A stretch of 64,000 nt of DNA from Methanolobus sp. (GCA_030154025.1 JASKKT010000004.1:1-64000); one strand, 5' to 3'; counted from the stretch's first letter, positions 8,613 through 17,862 are shown. The notes: generated from the letters alone by a model not told the origin. Numbers and translations are program-made.

Positions 8613-10988
8613 TTAGGCTTTACGGACCACTCTGGAGGCACATCGAAGGTTGATGCAGAGCTCCCTCACATCCGCTTCTTTTTGTGGCTTCTCGGCGCCT
8701 TTTCCCTTCTTATCCTTTCCAGTCTCTTTTATGCGCAGTCTCTTCCAGCCGCACTGCTCACATTCACCGGCTATTGACAGCTTACCTTCCTTTGGAAGGG
8801 ATTGCGTGTACCCACACTTCATGGTACAGGCAAGGAAACGGTTCTCCTTCATTTCAAGGATGAACATCGAGCCTTCACACTTCGGGCACTGGCCTACGAC
8901 ATCAGGCGGGAAGCACTCTTTCTCATACTCGCACTTAAAGCAGGGACCTACGCCCACGGACCAGAAGTACCTGGTGCCGACTTTCAGCACGGCCATCCCT
9001 GCTTTTTTACACTCCTTCGACCTGGCCACTGTAAGAGCACCCTCCTTTGGCAGCGGATAGGTCTTCCTGCAATCGGGATAGCCGCTGCAGCCCACGAACC
9101 TGCCATTGTCGGTTTTGACCATACGCAGCATCCGGCCACATTCAGGGCACTGGCCTATGAAGTTCTTCTTATCCGCGGCTATCTGCTCGTCGGTTATGGT
9201 GCCTGCTATATTCCTGACTATCTGGTCCTTGTTTGTTACCAGATGTGAATACATATCCCGGATAAGCACCGAGCCTTCCTCGAGTGCATCCTCAAAGCCT
9301 TTCTTCCCGTCCTCCACTTCCTGGATAAGGGCCTCGATACGGGAGCGGACATCAGGCTTTACAAGTATAGGCACGCTGGAGTCAAGAGCTTCCATGAGAG
9401 TAAAACCGGTGTCAAGGATGGAGATGGTCTTGCCTTTTGTTTCAAAATAGCCGCGCTTCTTGTTAGTCTCTATGTGGGATGGGGCCGTGGCCTTTGTGCC
9501 TATCCTGTTCTTATCCATCAATGTAAGAAGCTCGGCCTCGGTCAGCCTCTTGGGAGGGGTCGTCTGGGATTTGGTGTTGCTCAGTTTCTTGATAGCCACT
9601 TCTTCCTTCACGGCTATGTCCGGAAGGAACTTATCGTTCTTGGTCTCGAAAGGATATGCAGCCAGCCAGCCAGGGTCCTTCATTACAGAACCCGTGGTGT
9701 CGAATATCTCCTCCTTCACTCCGATCTCAAGGTGGGTCTTCTCGAACACGGCAGGCTGCATCAGGTTAGCAAGGAAATGCCGGGCCACCAGGTCGTAAAT
9801 CTTCCAGGCGTCCGGGATCCTCACGCTCTTCTCAATATCGGCTTTCGTTGCAGCCTTAATAGGATATATGGGCGGGTGGTCGTGACCATCGCGCGTCCCG
9901 TTCCTGCATGTGATGGGCGGCTTTGAGAGTATCGCCAGGGCATACTCACGGTATTCTCCCGAAGCAAAACCTAAGACCTTGGTCTGGAAATCGAAATCAT
10001 CGGCATACTTATTGGTCTCGGTCCTCGGGTAGCTGGTAAAGCCTGACAGGTAGAGCTGTTCCGCGATCTCAAGGGCATTCTCAGGGCTTATCCCGAGGAA
10101 CTTGGAGGCGCGCTTGAGGAACTCGGTGGTGTTCAGCGGATAGGGAGGACTCGTCGTGGACTCCTTGACTCTCTTCTTTACAAGGATACCGGTCTTGGAA
10201 CCTTTAATGCGGCTGAATATCTCGTCGGCTTTGGCCTTGTCGTGTATATGGCCGCTGCGGTGCATGCCTGCAAAATCCACACCTGAATGGCTGAAAGTAG
10301 CTTCTATCTTCCAGAAGTCCTTGGACTTGAAATCCCTGATGAGTTTCTCACGCTCGTAAACAAATCCGCAGGTGGGCGTCTGGCAGGGACCGATGGAGAT
10401 TATGTCCTTGGTACGGGCTCTCTGCTGCACCGCCAGGGTCAGGAAACGTGTAAAGGCCGCACCCATCTTCAGGTCCAGTATCTGGCGTGCCTCTGCAGAC
10501 ATCGCCAGGTTGGCATCAGGCTCCACAAGGTTGCTGAATGCCTGCTTTATCTCGCCAGGGGAGAGGGTGGAGAAGCGCGCCCTTTTCATAGGACAAACAG
10601 ATACCTTCTCAGCAAGGGATTTGGCCTCAAAGCCAATGTTCTCACCTTCCCTGTCAAAGTCGCATGCCAGTATTATCTCATCGGCACCACTACAAAGCAA
10701 AGCTATGGCCGACGCGAAGGGTGGTTTTGTGACGGTCTTGACAGGAGGGGTATCAAGCAGCACGGAGGGGTCGCAGCCACGCCAGTTGTTGAGCTCGGGA
10801 GGGAAATCATATCCCATGATGTGGCCGGAGAGGCCCATTATCCTCCATTCCTTGCCATCCTTCTTAAAGTCGTATACGGGAACGCCTTCTATGGATGCAC
10901 GGCTGAAACCCCCTTCGCTCAGTATGCCGGCTATCTGCGCTGCTGCCTTGTTCTTTTCCGTGAATACGACGATGGACATGCACGCCAT
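8613..10988 (-). CDS. topA: DNA topoisomerase I (type IA)
   Basis: This enzyme relaxes negative supercoils through a 5'-phosphotyrosine intermediate. It has 791 residues. The Toprim domain is at the N-terminus, with the DxD metal motif at Asp110/Asp112 in ILACDFDREGENI. The catalytic Tyr320 lies in GFTSYPRTETN. The C-terminal third carries zinc-ribbon repeats, for example CPECGRMLRMV...CSGYPDC and CPKCEGSMFIL. No reverse gyrase helicase domain is attached, consistent with a mesophile. Two starts are possible (ATGGCGTGCATG); neither has a clear ribosome site. A degenerate copy of the first codons seems to lie about 100 bases upstream. Confidence 0.95.
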   Translation of the reverse strand: MACMSIVVFTEKNKAAAQIAGILSEGGFSRASIEGVPVYDFKKDGKEWRIMGLSGHIMGYDFPPELNNWRGCDPSVLLDTPPVKTVTKPPFASAIALLCSGADEIILACDFDREGENIGFEAKSLAEKVSVCPMKRARFSTLSPGEIKQAFSNLVEPDANLAMSAEARQILDLKMGAAFTRFLTLAVQQRARTKDIISIGPCQTPTCGFVYEREKLIRDFKSKDFWKIEATFSHSGVDFAGMHRSGHIHDKAKADEIFSRIKGSKTGILVKKRVKESTTSPPYPLNTTEFLKRASKFLGISPENALEIAEQLYLSGFTSYPRTETNKYADDFDFQTKVLGFASGEYREYALAILSKPPITCRNGTRDGHDHPPIYPIKAATKADIEKSVRIPDAWKIYDLVARHFLANLMQPAVFEKTHLEIGVKEEIFDTTGSVMKDPGWLAAYPFETKNDKFLPDIAVKEEVAIKKLSNTKSQTTPPKRLTEAELLTLMDKNRIGTKATAPSHIETNKKRGYFETKGKTISILDTGFTLMEALDSSVPILVKPDVRSRIEALIQEVEDGKKGFEDALEEGSVLIRDMYSHLVTNKDQIVRNIAGTITDEQIAADKKNFIGQCPECGRMLRMVKTDNGRFVGCSGYPDCRKTYPLPKEGALTVARSKECKKAGMAVLKVGTRYFWSVGVGPCFKCEYEKECFPPDVVGQCPKCEGSMFILEMKENRFLACTMKCGYTQSLPKEGKLSIAGECEQCGWKRLRIKETGKDKKGKGAEKPQKEADVRELCINLRCASRVVRKA

Positions 10989-11054
10989 TATGAGTTGATA
11001 TTAGATAAGAGTTGAGCCTGCGGGGTGAAAGTAATGTTATCGTCGCTTCCTGTG

Positions 11055-11097
11055 TGCACCGCTGCATCCTCCTTTTCGGTGAATATGACTGAACTCT
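11055..11097 (-). repeat. Degenerate partial copy of the topA 5' end
   Basis: On the minus strand this segment reads SSVIFTEKEDAAVHTG, against MSIVVFTEKNKAAAQIAG at the start of topA. The nucleotide match is strong around TATTCAC-GAAAAG and GCAGC. It lies upstream of topA in the same orientation and has no start codon. It may be a small duplication or chance similarity. Confidence 0.35.
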
Positions 11098-11152
11098 TAA
11101 AAAAGCAGACTGCGATTAAATATAGTAATGACACAGCACATAAGAATATGAA

Positions 11153-11163
11153 ACATATATATC
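11153..11163 (+). promoter_or_regulatory. TATA box for thiC
   Basis: AACATATATATC lies about 55 bases upstream of the thiC ATG, giving a leader of roughly 30 nucleotides. That is too short to hold a TPP riboswitch. Confidence 0.45.
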
Positions 11164-11215
11164 TACCTAAACTATACATGCTGCCGTAAACAGACATAAT
11201 GCAGGAACAGTAAGA

Positions 11216-12502
11216 ATGACATTAATGGAAGACGCAAAGAAAGGTGTGATCACCTCCGAGATGGAAGCTGTGGCCAGGAGCGAAGGAGTGGAGGCAAAGA
11301 CGATATGTTCCTGCATTGCGAAGGGCACGATAACCATCCCTAACAACACGCAGAGAGAATGCCGGCTCATAGGCATCGGGAAGTACCTGAGCACCAAGGT
11401 CAACGCCAACATAGGCACTTCCAGGGACTACATAAACATAGATGACGAGGTGGAGAAGGCAATAACAGCACAGAGATACGGCGCTGATGCCATCATGGAC
11501 CTCTCCACGGGCGGCGACCTGGACCTTATAAGAAAGAGGATCATGGATGCAGTGGAACTGCCCATCGGCTCCGTCCCCATTTACCAGGCAGCAGCGAGCC
11601 AGAAGGCTGTTGTTGACATGACCTCCGATGACATGTTCAATGCAGTACGCAAACACGCCCGGGATGGCGTGGACTTTGTAACTGTGCACGCAGGTGTCAA
11701 CCTCAACTCCATCCAGCGCCTCAAAAGGGGAGACAGGATCACGAATATCGTTAGCAGGGGAGGCTCCTTCACTTACGCATGGATGATACACAACGGAGAA
11801 GATAACCCATTCTATTCAGAATATGATTATCTCCTCGAGATAGCCCGTGAGTACGACATGGCCGTGAGCCTTGGAGACGGCATGAGGCCGGGCTGTATCC
11901 ATGATGCATCAGACAGGCCCTCGTTCATGGAGTTCATCACCTTGGGAGAGCTTGTGAAAAGGACAAGGGAAGCGGATGTGCAGTGCTTTGTGGAAGGTCC
12001 CGGACACGTGCCCATTGACGAGATAGAGCTTAGTGTCAAAGGAATGAAGAACCTGTGTGACAATGCACCCCTTTACCTGCTCGGCCCCCTGGTAACTGAC
12101 ATCGCACCCGGCTACGACCATATCACCGGAGCTATCGGTGGAACATTCGCTGGCATGTGCGGCACAGATTTCCTTTGCATGACCACCCCTGCAGAGCACC
12201 TGGCCCTTCCCACCAACGATGACATCCGGGAAGGCACTATCGTTACAAAGATAGCAGCCCACGCAGCCGACCTTGCAAAGGAAGGGCAGAAAGAGCGTGC
12301 GAGAGCCATTGACGACAGGATGGCACATGCCCGCAGGAATCTCGACTGGGACACACAGTTCAGCATTGCCATAGACGGCGAGCGCGCAAGGCAGATCAGG
12401 GAAAGCAGGATAACCGGTAGCGGAGCATGCTCCATGTGCGGAGACCTCTGCGCGATGAAGATCGTGAACAAGGCGCTTGAAGAGGAAGAGGGAAATAAAT
12501 AA
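11216..12502 (+). CDS. thiC: Phosphomethylpyrimidine synthase ThiC
   Basis: ThiC converts aminoimidazole ribotide to hydroxymethylpyrimidine phosphate for thiamine, using a radical SAM mechanism with a C-terminal Fe-S cluster. The protein has 428 residues, the shorter archaeal type without the bacterial N-terminal extension. Core blocks are [48 protein letters not shown] and [13 protein letters not shown]. The cluster cysteines are in [12 protein letters not shown] near the C-terminus; the spacing as read is C-x2-C-x3-C. No other thiamine gene is adjacent. ThiC paralogues making benzimidazole (BzaF) share the fold, but the sequence blocks fit ThiC better. Confidence 0.93.
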   Translation: MTLMEDAKKGVITSEMEAVARSEGVEAKTICSCIAKGTITIPNNTQRECRLIGIGKYLSTKVNANIGTSRDYINIDDEVEKAITAQRYGADAIMDLSTGGDLDLIRKRIMDAVELPIGSVPIYQAAASQKAVVDMTSDDMFNAVRKHARDGVDFVTVHAGVNLNSIQRLKRGDRITNIVSRGGSFTYAWMIHNGEDNPFYSEYDYLLEIAREYDMAVSLGDGMRPGCIHDASDRPSFMEFITLGELVKRTREADVQCFVEGPGHVPIDEIELSVKGMKNLCDNAPLYLLGPLVTDIAPGYDHITGAIGGTFAGMCGTDFLCMTTPAEHLALPTNDDIREGTIVTKIAAHAADLAKEGQKERARAIDDRMAHARRNLDWDTQFSIAIDGERARQIRESRITGSGACSMCGDLCAMKIVNKALEEEEGNK

Positions 12503-12537
12503 GATCCATCTTCGTGTTAAATGATCGTAAAAAACAT

Positions 12538-12557
12538 AGCGGATAGAAATATCCGCT
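12538..12557 (-). terminator. Perfect GAAA-loop hairpin between convergent thiC and peroxiredoxin genes
   Basis: AGCGGATA-gaaa-TATCCGCT is a perfect 8-bp stem with a four-base loop. It touches the peroxiredoxin stop codon. On the minus strand it is followed by a run of six T, so it mainly terminates the peroxiredoxin transcript. Confidence 0.6.
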
Positions 12558-13423
12558 TATTCGGCCCTCTCTTTCCTTAGACACATGAACCAGTCGAGGC
12601 AGTACTTGCCTTCCTCAGCGGCCTCCATCCTCTCCTTTGCAACACCGCATGAACCCGGCGGCGGGATTATCACATCGTCACCCGGCTGCCAGTTCGCAGG
12701 TGTTGCGATGCCCTCGGCATCTGCTTTCTGGAGCGCTATGAGCAGCCTCTTTATCTCGTCCATGTTCCTGCCGGTCGAGAGCGGGTAATAGAGTATGGCC
12801 CTTATCTTGGCCTTCGGGTCTATCACGAACACTGCCCGCACGGCCTGGGTATCTGAAGCTGTGGCCTGGAGCATTCCGAACTTCTTTGCCACTTCCATCT
12901 TGAGGTCTGCGATCACAGGGAAAGTTATCTCCACATCCTTCATTCCCCTGTACTCTATCTTTTCCTTGATGGTGCGCAGCCATGCTATGTGGGCATAGAT
13001 GCTGTCGATGGACAGGCCGATAAGCTGGCAGTTGAGTGCATTGAACTCACTTTCCATGCTCGCGAATGTCATGAACTCGGTAGTGCATACGGGCGTGAAG
13101 TCTGCGGGATGGCTGAACAGGATCACCCATTTACCTTTATAGTCACGAGGGAAGTTTATCTCTCCTGCAGTGGTGACAGCTTTGAACGAAGGAGCGTCCT
13201 CGCCTATCAGAGGCACTCTGCTTAGCTCTGGCTCGCCTGCTGTACGCTCGGCGATGCTTTCCTTTATCCTGCGGATATTGGTCTCCATATACTCGTTCAG
13301 ATCCTTTGTCTGCCTGTCGAACTCCTTATCCAGCTCAAGCTCCCGGATGTTACGGGAGATGTTATCCTTCAGTTCCCTGAACTGATCCTCAATATATGTT
13401 CTTGTATCTCTTTTCTCATCCAT
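12557..13423 (-). CDS. Peroxiredoxin (Prx6/AhpC-like) with a long N-terminal helical extension
   Basis: This thiol peroxidase reduces peroxides. The peroxidatic Cys113 is in HPADFTPVCTTEF, and LIGLSIDSIYAHIAW, FPVIADLKMEVAKKFGML and LYYPLSTGRNMDEI match archaeal Prx6-type enzymes. The C-terminus holds further cysteines (PPPGSCGV, KYCLDWFMCL) that could resolve the disulfide. The ORF-track start (13849) overruns into the divergent gene; the ATG at 13423 follows GAGGTGACCCTC and was chosen, giving 288 residues. The first 70 residues are charged and helical (DTRTYIEDQFRELKDN), probably a coiled coil, which ordinary Prx proteins lack. It may tether or oligomerise the enzyme. Confidence 0.9.
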   Translation of the reverse strand: MDEKRDTRTYIEDQFRELKDNISRNIRELELDKEFDRQTKDLNEYMETNIRRIKESIAERTAGEPELSRVPLIGEDAPSFKAVTTAGEINFPRDYKGKWVILFSHPADFTPVCTTEFMTFASMESEFNALNCQLIGLSIDSIYAHIAWLRTIKEKIEYRGMKDVEITFPVIADLKMEVAKKFGMLQATASDTQAVRAVFVIDPKAKIRAILYYPLSTGRNMDEIKRLLIALQKADAEGIATPANWQPGDDVIIPPPGSCGVAKERMEAAEEGKYCLDWFMCLRKERAE

Positions 13424-13586
13424 GAGGGTCACCTCGCAGAATGCAGAGATAAAGCAGGAGTAACTCAAGACACCCTGGTACTTCGTCCCCACATCCCAAG
13501 AACATCCTATGTTCATCAAATAAGTACTTAACTCTACAAGTAACATTAGGTAAAAATAAAAACAAAACTCAAGGGAGCAGGAATAA

Positions 13587-14441
13587 TTGATAACAGAGGA
13601 CATCCTGAGGATACTGGAACTGAGCTTCCTTGAAATGCTGGCATTCGTGGGGCCTGTGCTGCTGCTCGGCCTCCTGCTGGGAAGTATGGAAAAACATGCA
13701 AACAAATACTGGGGTAAGAGCCTTGGGAAAACTGCCCTTCTGCTGACCGCCTGGATAGGAGTGCCTGTGCACGAGACAGGACACCTGCTGATGTGCTGGC
13801 TCTTCAGGCACAAGGTCACAAAGGTGAAGCTGCTTGACCTCAAGGGCAAGGATGGAACTCTGGGCTATGTAAAACATACTTATAACAGGAAGAGCCTCTA
13901 CCAGAACATGGGCAATTTCTTCATCGGAATCGGACCCATCATAAGCGCCAACATATTCCTTATCCTGAGCATGTACCTGCTGCTTCCCGGCATCTTCAGG
14001 GATGTCACAGGCAGTATGCTGCTGTTCAGTAGCAGCAGTGCACTCGGACCTTCCGGGTTCGAATATGTTACAGGCTTTTTAACAGGCCTTCTTTCGGGCC
14101 TGTTCAGCTTATCCAACACAGCCAACATCAATTTCTGGATATACATGTTCCTGGCCCTGGGTGTTGCATCCCACATGGCCCTGAGCACTGCTGACCTCAA
14201 AGGAGCCGCAAAGGGACTGCCTGCATTATTTATTCTTCTGCTGGTGGGCAATGCACTGGCATTTGTGTTGAGAGTGGATACAGAGGATGTGCTGACAAGG
14301 ATATTACTCTACACCATGTACCTGCTGGTATTCACTGTGCTGTCCGTGGTGTTCTCAGCGATCAACCTGGCCCTGGCATATTTTGTCTATAGCTTCAGGA
14401 ACACGTTCAAAGGTCTTTTCTTGCACGACCATTCAAAATGA
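13587..14441 (+). CDS. Multi-pass membrane protein with HETGH metalloprotease-like motif
   Basis: This is a 284-residue hydrophobic protein with about six to seven predicted membrane segments. Near residue 60 it carries VPVHETGHLLMCWLF, an HExxH zinc motif inside a membrane helix, as in M50-type intramembrane peptidases. The usual second M50 motif (NxxPxxPLDG) is not seen, so it may belong to a different branch or be non-proteolytic. The start is a TTG at 13587 preceded by GGGAGCAGG, the only well placed site. It is divergent from the peroxiredoxin gene. I do not recognise a named family; a membrane metallopeptidase is the best guess. Confidence 0.6.
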   Translation: MITEDILRILELSFLEMLAFVGPVLLLGLLLGSMEKHANKYWGKSLGKTALLLTAWIGVPVHETGHLLMCWLFRHKVTKVKLLDLKGKDGTLGYVKHTYNRKSLYQNMGNFFIGIGPIISANIFLILSMYLLLPGIFRDVTGSMLLFSSSSALGPSGFEYVTGFLTGLLSGLFSLSNTANINFWIYMFLALGVASHMALSTADLKGAAKGLPALFILLLVGNALAFVLRVDTEDVLTRILLYTMYLLVFTVLSVVFSAINLALAYFVYSFRNTFKGLFLHDHSK

Positions 14442-14579
14442 ATGAAAAAGAGACAAGCAAAACTACAAGGGATAACAATCGGGATAATGGAACGGTTTGT
14501 GGAGAAGAGAGCCCCGCCATCTGCGGAACTCTCCCTTAGTGGATGGGTTAGTGGAGGTATTATTTAGGAGGTAGTTTAG

Positions 14580-14660
14580 ATGGAGATAGACCACATACCA
14601 CTAATACCCGAGTATTACTCTACTCAGGTTGACACCGTTATTATAATAACTTATATTTAA
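14580..14660 (+). CDS. Small 26-residue ORF with a strong ribosome site
   Basis: ATG at 14580 is preceded by TTAGGAGGTAGTTT, one of the best Shine-Dalgarno sequences in the window. The product reads MEIDHIPLIPEYYSTQV and ends in a hydrophobic DTVIIITYI tail. It sits in a 428-bp gap that otherwise contains no gene, between the HETGH protein and the CDF transporter. It is too short for family recognition and may be a small protein, a leader peptide or chance. Confidence 0.3.
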   Translation: MEIDHIPLIPEYYSTQVDTVIIITYI

Positions 14661-14804
14661 TTGTTGCCCTCAAATAAAGCTCCTATCAAAAATACTTACG
14701 CAAATAAGTTTGATTTAGCAGTATAAGCATAATCGGTTGCCGATATTTGATAGAAAGCAAATGCAGGTAAGTCTGACATGGTCCGATGCTGCAAAAAAGG
14801 GAAC

Positions 14805-14818
14805 AAGATATATACATA
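14805..14818 (+). promoter_or_regulatory. TATA box for the CDF transporter
   Basis: AAGATATATACATA lies about 55 bases before the ATG at 14870 and is preceded by purines (AGGGAACAAG) like a BRE. The upstream 150 bases are A+T-rich with no other gene. Confidence 0.4.
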
Positions 14819-14869
14819 TCGCTACAAAATCAAAGGAATGGAAGCGGATGGTAGTGGAAAGGAGGGAAA

Positions 14870-15829
14870 ATGTCTATGAAGGTCTTTCCGGATGAGCCGA
14901 ATTATGCACACAGTACTGAGCACGGGACGGTCGACCCGTTAATACTCAACACGGAAAGGGGCAAAAAGGCCATCAAAGTGTCTTTCCTGGGACTGGCGGC
15001 GATCGCATCAGCACAGATAGTGATTGCACTCATTTCGGGGAGTTCGGCTCTGCTTGCCGATACCTTCCACAGTTTAAGCGATGCTGTTACTGCTGTCCCT
15101 TTATGGATAGCCTTCTCCATTGCGAACAGGAAGCCTGACAAAAGGTTCACATACGGCTACGGACGTGCAGAAGATGTGGCAGGGTTGGCCATTGTCTTCC
15201 TGATCCTGATAAGCGCGTTGTTTGCTGCATATAACGCCATCAGCTTAATACTTGAGCCTGCCGCCATAGCCTATGTGGAGGTCGTCGCTATTGCAGGCAT
15301 AGTGGGTTTTGCGGGTAACGAGATGATAGCGCAGTACAGGATCAGAACAGGAAGGGAGATCGGAAGCGCAGCATTGATAGCCGACGGGTATCATGCCAGA
15401 ACTGACGGCCTGACAAGCCTGGCAGTCGTGCTGGGAGCCATCGGTGTCTGGCTCGGCTACCCCCTGGCAGACCCGGTTGTTGCGATCCTTATCACCCTTG
15501 CCATACTGAAGGTCTTCTGGGACTCAGGAAAACTGGTCTTTGGCAGGCTCATGGATAGCGTGGACCCGGAGGTGGTTGATGACATCGTACATGCCATCGG
15601 CCATATTGAAGGTGTCCTGGAAGTCGCGGATGTGAAGGTCAGGTGGATAGGCCACAGGATGCATGCGGAGATCACAATTGCCGTAGACTCCGGGCTCTCT
15701 GTCAGTGAAGGTCACGACATAACCATAGAGGTAAGGGAATCACTTGCCCGGCATGTGACCTACCTTTCCGGTACGACGATCCACGTCGAACCACTGGAGG
15801 CGACAGGAAAATGCAGCTTACAGGTCTGA
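14870..15829 (+). CDS. Cation diffusion facilitator (CDF) family transporter
   Basis: CDF proteins export divalent metals such as Zn, Fe, Mn or Co in exchange for protons. The protein has 319 residues with six expected membrane helices. Metal-site motifs are seen in helix 2 (LLADTFHSLSDAVT, the HxxxD pair) and helix 5 (DGYHARTDGLTSL, again HxxxD). The C-terminal cytoplasmic ferredoxin-like domain follows (EVADVKVRWIGHRMHAEI). An HHxxD-type first site would suggest zinc; here the pattern does not decide the metal. AAAGGAGGGAAA precedes the ATG. The first 40 residues form a soluble His-containing N-terminus. Confidence 0.93.
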   Translation: MSMKVFPDEPNYAHSTEHGTVDPLILNTERGKKAIKVSFLGLAAIASAQIVIALISGSSALLADTFHSLSDAVTAVPLWIAFSIANRKPDKRFTYGYGRAEDVAGLAIVFLILISALFAAYNAISLILEPAAIAYVEVVAIAGIVGFAGNEMIAQYRIRTGREIGSAALIADGYHARTDGLTSLAVVLGAIGVWLGYPLADPVVAILITLAILKVFWDSGKLVFGRLMDSVDPEVVDDIVHAIGHIEGVLEVADVKVRWIGHRMHAEITIAVDSGLSVSEGHDITIEVRESLARHVTYLSGTTIHVEPLEATGKCSLQV

Positions 15830-15924
15830 ACTACTTCCCAGGTAACAGAGTGCCATCAAGGACAATAAAAAAGCATTAACAGTGTGAGTTATCCCTATGT
15901 GGATAATAAAAAGGTAGATCAGAT

Positions 15925-16110
15925 CTGTTTTTATATCAGTAGGTCCACCCTAGGCAATAAAACAGGAGAAATTCAAGGTAAGATGAGGCGCCCGGAAACC
16001 ACCACGCTTTAAGGCGCCTCTCTCCTTAACGAATCCGAGATGTTCCCCAACATCTCTCCAGCATTCCACTCCCATTGCAGTTCATTCCCCACGACCCGCT
16101 ACACATAGTA
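15925..16110 (+). ncRNA. Candidate structured RNA with two tandem perfect hairpins
   Basis: This 540-bp gap has no credible ORF but holds two strong stems in series. The first is GAGGCGCC (15985-15992) paired with GGCGCCTC (16013-16020). The second is GAGATGTT-cccc-AACATCTC (16037-16056). A TATA-like CTGTTTTTATATC at 15925 would place a start near 15955, just before them. The same TCTGTTTTTATAT string recurs at about 16114. No known RNA family was recognised; the orientation is inferred from the TATA-like element. Confidence 0.4.
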
Positions 16111-16367
16111 AGTTCTGTTTTTATATAACCTAAACCTCATTTAATTTGCTGTGGCTGCTTAACATTGCATGGAAGATCATATTCATGAGGAAGCTGCTTT
16201 TTTAATGCCATTGGATATTAAGCTTACATTGTTAGTATACTATAAATAAAAAGGGCAGACTAATAAGTATAATACCTTTGGATAAATGTGAATAAGTTTG
16301 AACCCGAAGACCACAACTGATATGTATAGAAACAATAGCATCTTAAAAACAGGACGGAGTTATCAAC

Positions 16368-17009
16368 ATGCAGGATATGGCATTCTTTCTTGGTTCTTTT
16401 CTTTCCCTTTTTGCAATAGTCAGTCCTCTGAGCGGGGTCGTAACTTTTGTTTCACTCACTAATAATATAACGTTCCAAGATAAGAATACGCTTGCAAACA
16501 AGTCTGTAGCACTTGCCTGCATCATCGCCCTGTTCTTCGCATTCACTGGAGGCCTTATCCTGGACTTTTTCGGGATAACCGTTGACGCCCTCAGGATTGC
16601 AGGTGGTGCTCTGCTCTTTGTTGTGGCTTTCGACATGATACTCGGGAAAGTGTCCAGGGAAAGCATAACCGAGAGCGAGATAGATAGCTCCATAGACCGC
16701 AGTGACATATGGATATTCCCGATAGCCCTGCCCCTTCTCACCGGTCCCGGTACGATATCCACGGTTATCGTGCTGATGAGCACTGCCGACTCCATTATCC
16801 AGAGCGCCGGTGTGATTGTAGCAATATTGCTGACATTTCTGATCAGCCTTATACTGTTCAGGTTCTCAAGGAGGATATACAAGTTCATGGGATACACCGG
16901 CATGCTGGTCTTCACAAGGCTCATGGGACTTTTGCTTGCAGCCCTGGCTGTGAACTTTGTTGCAACGGGGGTCTGGAACACCTACATGGCATTCAGCAGC
17001 CTGAATTAG
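16368..17009 (+). CDS. MarC family (UPF0056) integral membrane protein
   Basis: This is a 213-residue hydrophobic protein with six predicted membrane segments. The family opening FLGSFLSLFAIVSPLSGVVTF is typical, with FALTGG-like FFAFTGGLILDFFGI and the central PLLTGPGTISTVIVL that marks MarC proteins. The biochemical role of the family is not established; early links to antibiotic resistance were not confirmed. AGGACGGAGTTATCAAC precedes the ATG. It stands alone between the RNA candidate and the P-type ATPase debris. Confidence 0.9.
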   Translation: MQDMAFFLGSFLSLFAIVSPLSGVVTFVSLTNNITFQDKNTLANKSVALACIIALFFAFTGGLILDFFGITVDALRIAGGALLFVVAFDMILGKVSRESITESEIDSSIDRSDIWIFPIALPLLTGPGTISTVIVLMSTADSIIQSAGVIVAILLTFLISLILFRFSRRIYKFMGYTGMLVFTRLMGLLLAALAVNFVATGVWNTYMAFSSLN

Positions 17010-17075
17010 AATCCTTATTTCGATTTTAAAATCAACAACCCTTTTATGCCAACCTCACATAACTTCCTGATGGTT

Positions 17076-17800
17076 ATGGGGACAGGACAGCAGAAGAGAA
17101 GGGATTCCAGTGCACTTCCAGGGGCGATGAGCATCACATCGGGCTGATGAATTCCTGCAAAGGCTGAACACCACAGCCGAGGGTCTCTCCAGCGAAGAGG
17201 TTCTCCGGCCAAAGGAGATCTGTGGCCCTAACCTGTTTGGAAAAAGAAAAAAAGAGAGCCTGCTGAAGAAATACCTGAAACTGTACGGGAACTTTTTCGC
17301 CATCCTCCTGCCCTTTGGCTCTGCACTTTCCTTCGCTGCGGAATACCTGGACCCCGGACAGGGCAATATATTCATCGCCATCGCCCTGCTGGGAGTGGTC
17401 ATACTCAATGCGACCTTCACGGTCATCCACGAATACCAGGCCCAGAAGATAATGGAGAGTTTCCAGTGCGACCGCATAATGTTGGAGGGGGAAGAGCGGG
17501 AGCTGGCCGACTCCAAGAAACTGGAGCTGGAAGAGGAGTACCTCAAAATGGCGAAGCGAGGAGAAAGAGTGCTGGCATACGCTTTCAGGAAAGCCGGTGA
17601 GGTTAGGGAATACAAGGAGCATTTCATCTTCCTGGTTTTCTCCGGGGCACTCGACCCTGCGCGTCCCGAAGCCAAAGAGACCATCAACAGGTGCTACAGG
17701 ACCGGCATCAAGGCGAACGGTGATGATCACCGGCACGGATCGGTACCCGTGCGTAATGTGCTGGGATGGTGATCGTCCTGTCATCACGTCAGTACAGACG
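17076..17800 (+). pseudogene. Decayed P-type cation ATPase (internal deletion and frameshifts)
   Basis: Pieces of a P-type ATPase occur in the normal order. DEFLQRLNTTAEGLSSEEV and FGKRKKESLLKKYLKLYGN are the N-terminal cation-ATPase region, and a first membrane pair runs to TVIHEYQAQKIMESF. The frame then jumps to CDRIMLEGEERELADS and FLVFSGALDPARPEAKET, which belong to the nucleotide-binding/phosphorylation domain. The phosphorylation motif DKTGT, the actuator domain and all later helices are missing. The frame shifts between the N-terminal MGTGQQKRR and DEFLQ, and again before VMITG near 17715. It is a remnant, not a gene. The only visible ORF of useful length starts at 17395. Confidence 0.8.
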
Positions 17801-17862
17801 ATCAGGATACTTTTCATCCGTGGATATCTATTCCGGATCTATCCTTCCCTGACTTTTGAGAT

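Noticed and set aside
8802-11015. Long plus-strand ORFs opposite topA
   Set aside because: They are antisense shadows of a strongly conserved topoisomerase; no ribosome sites or family motifs were seen.
11100-11215. TPP riboswitch upstream of thiC
   Set aside because: The leader after the TATA box is only about 30 nucleotides, and no CTGAGA-type thi-box core is present.
13424-13849. N-terminal extension of the peroxiredoxin ORF to 430 residues
   Set aside because: This part overlaps the promoter and the 5' half of the divergent membrane-protein gene. The ATG at 13423 has an excellent ribosome site.
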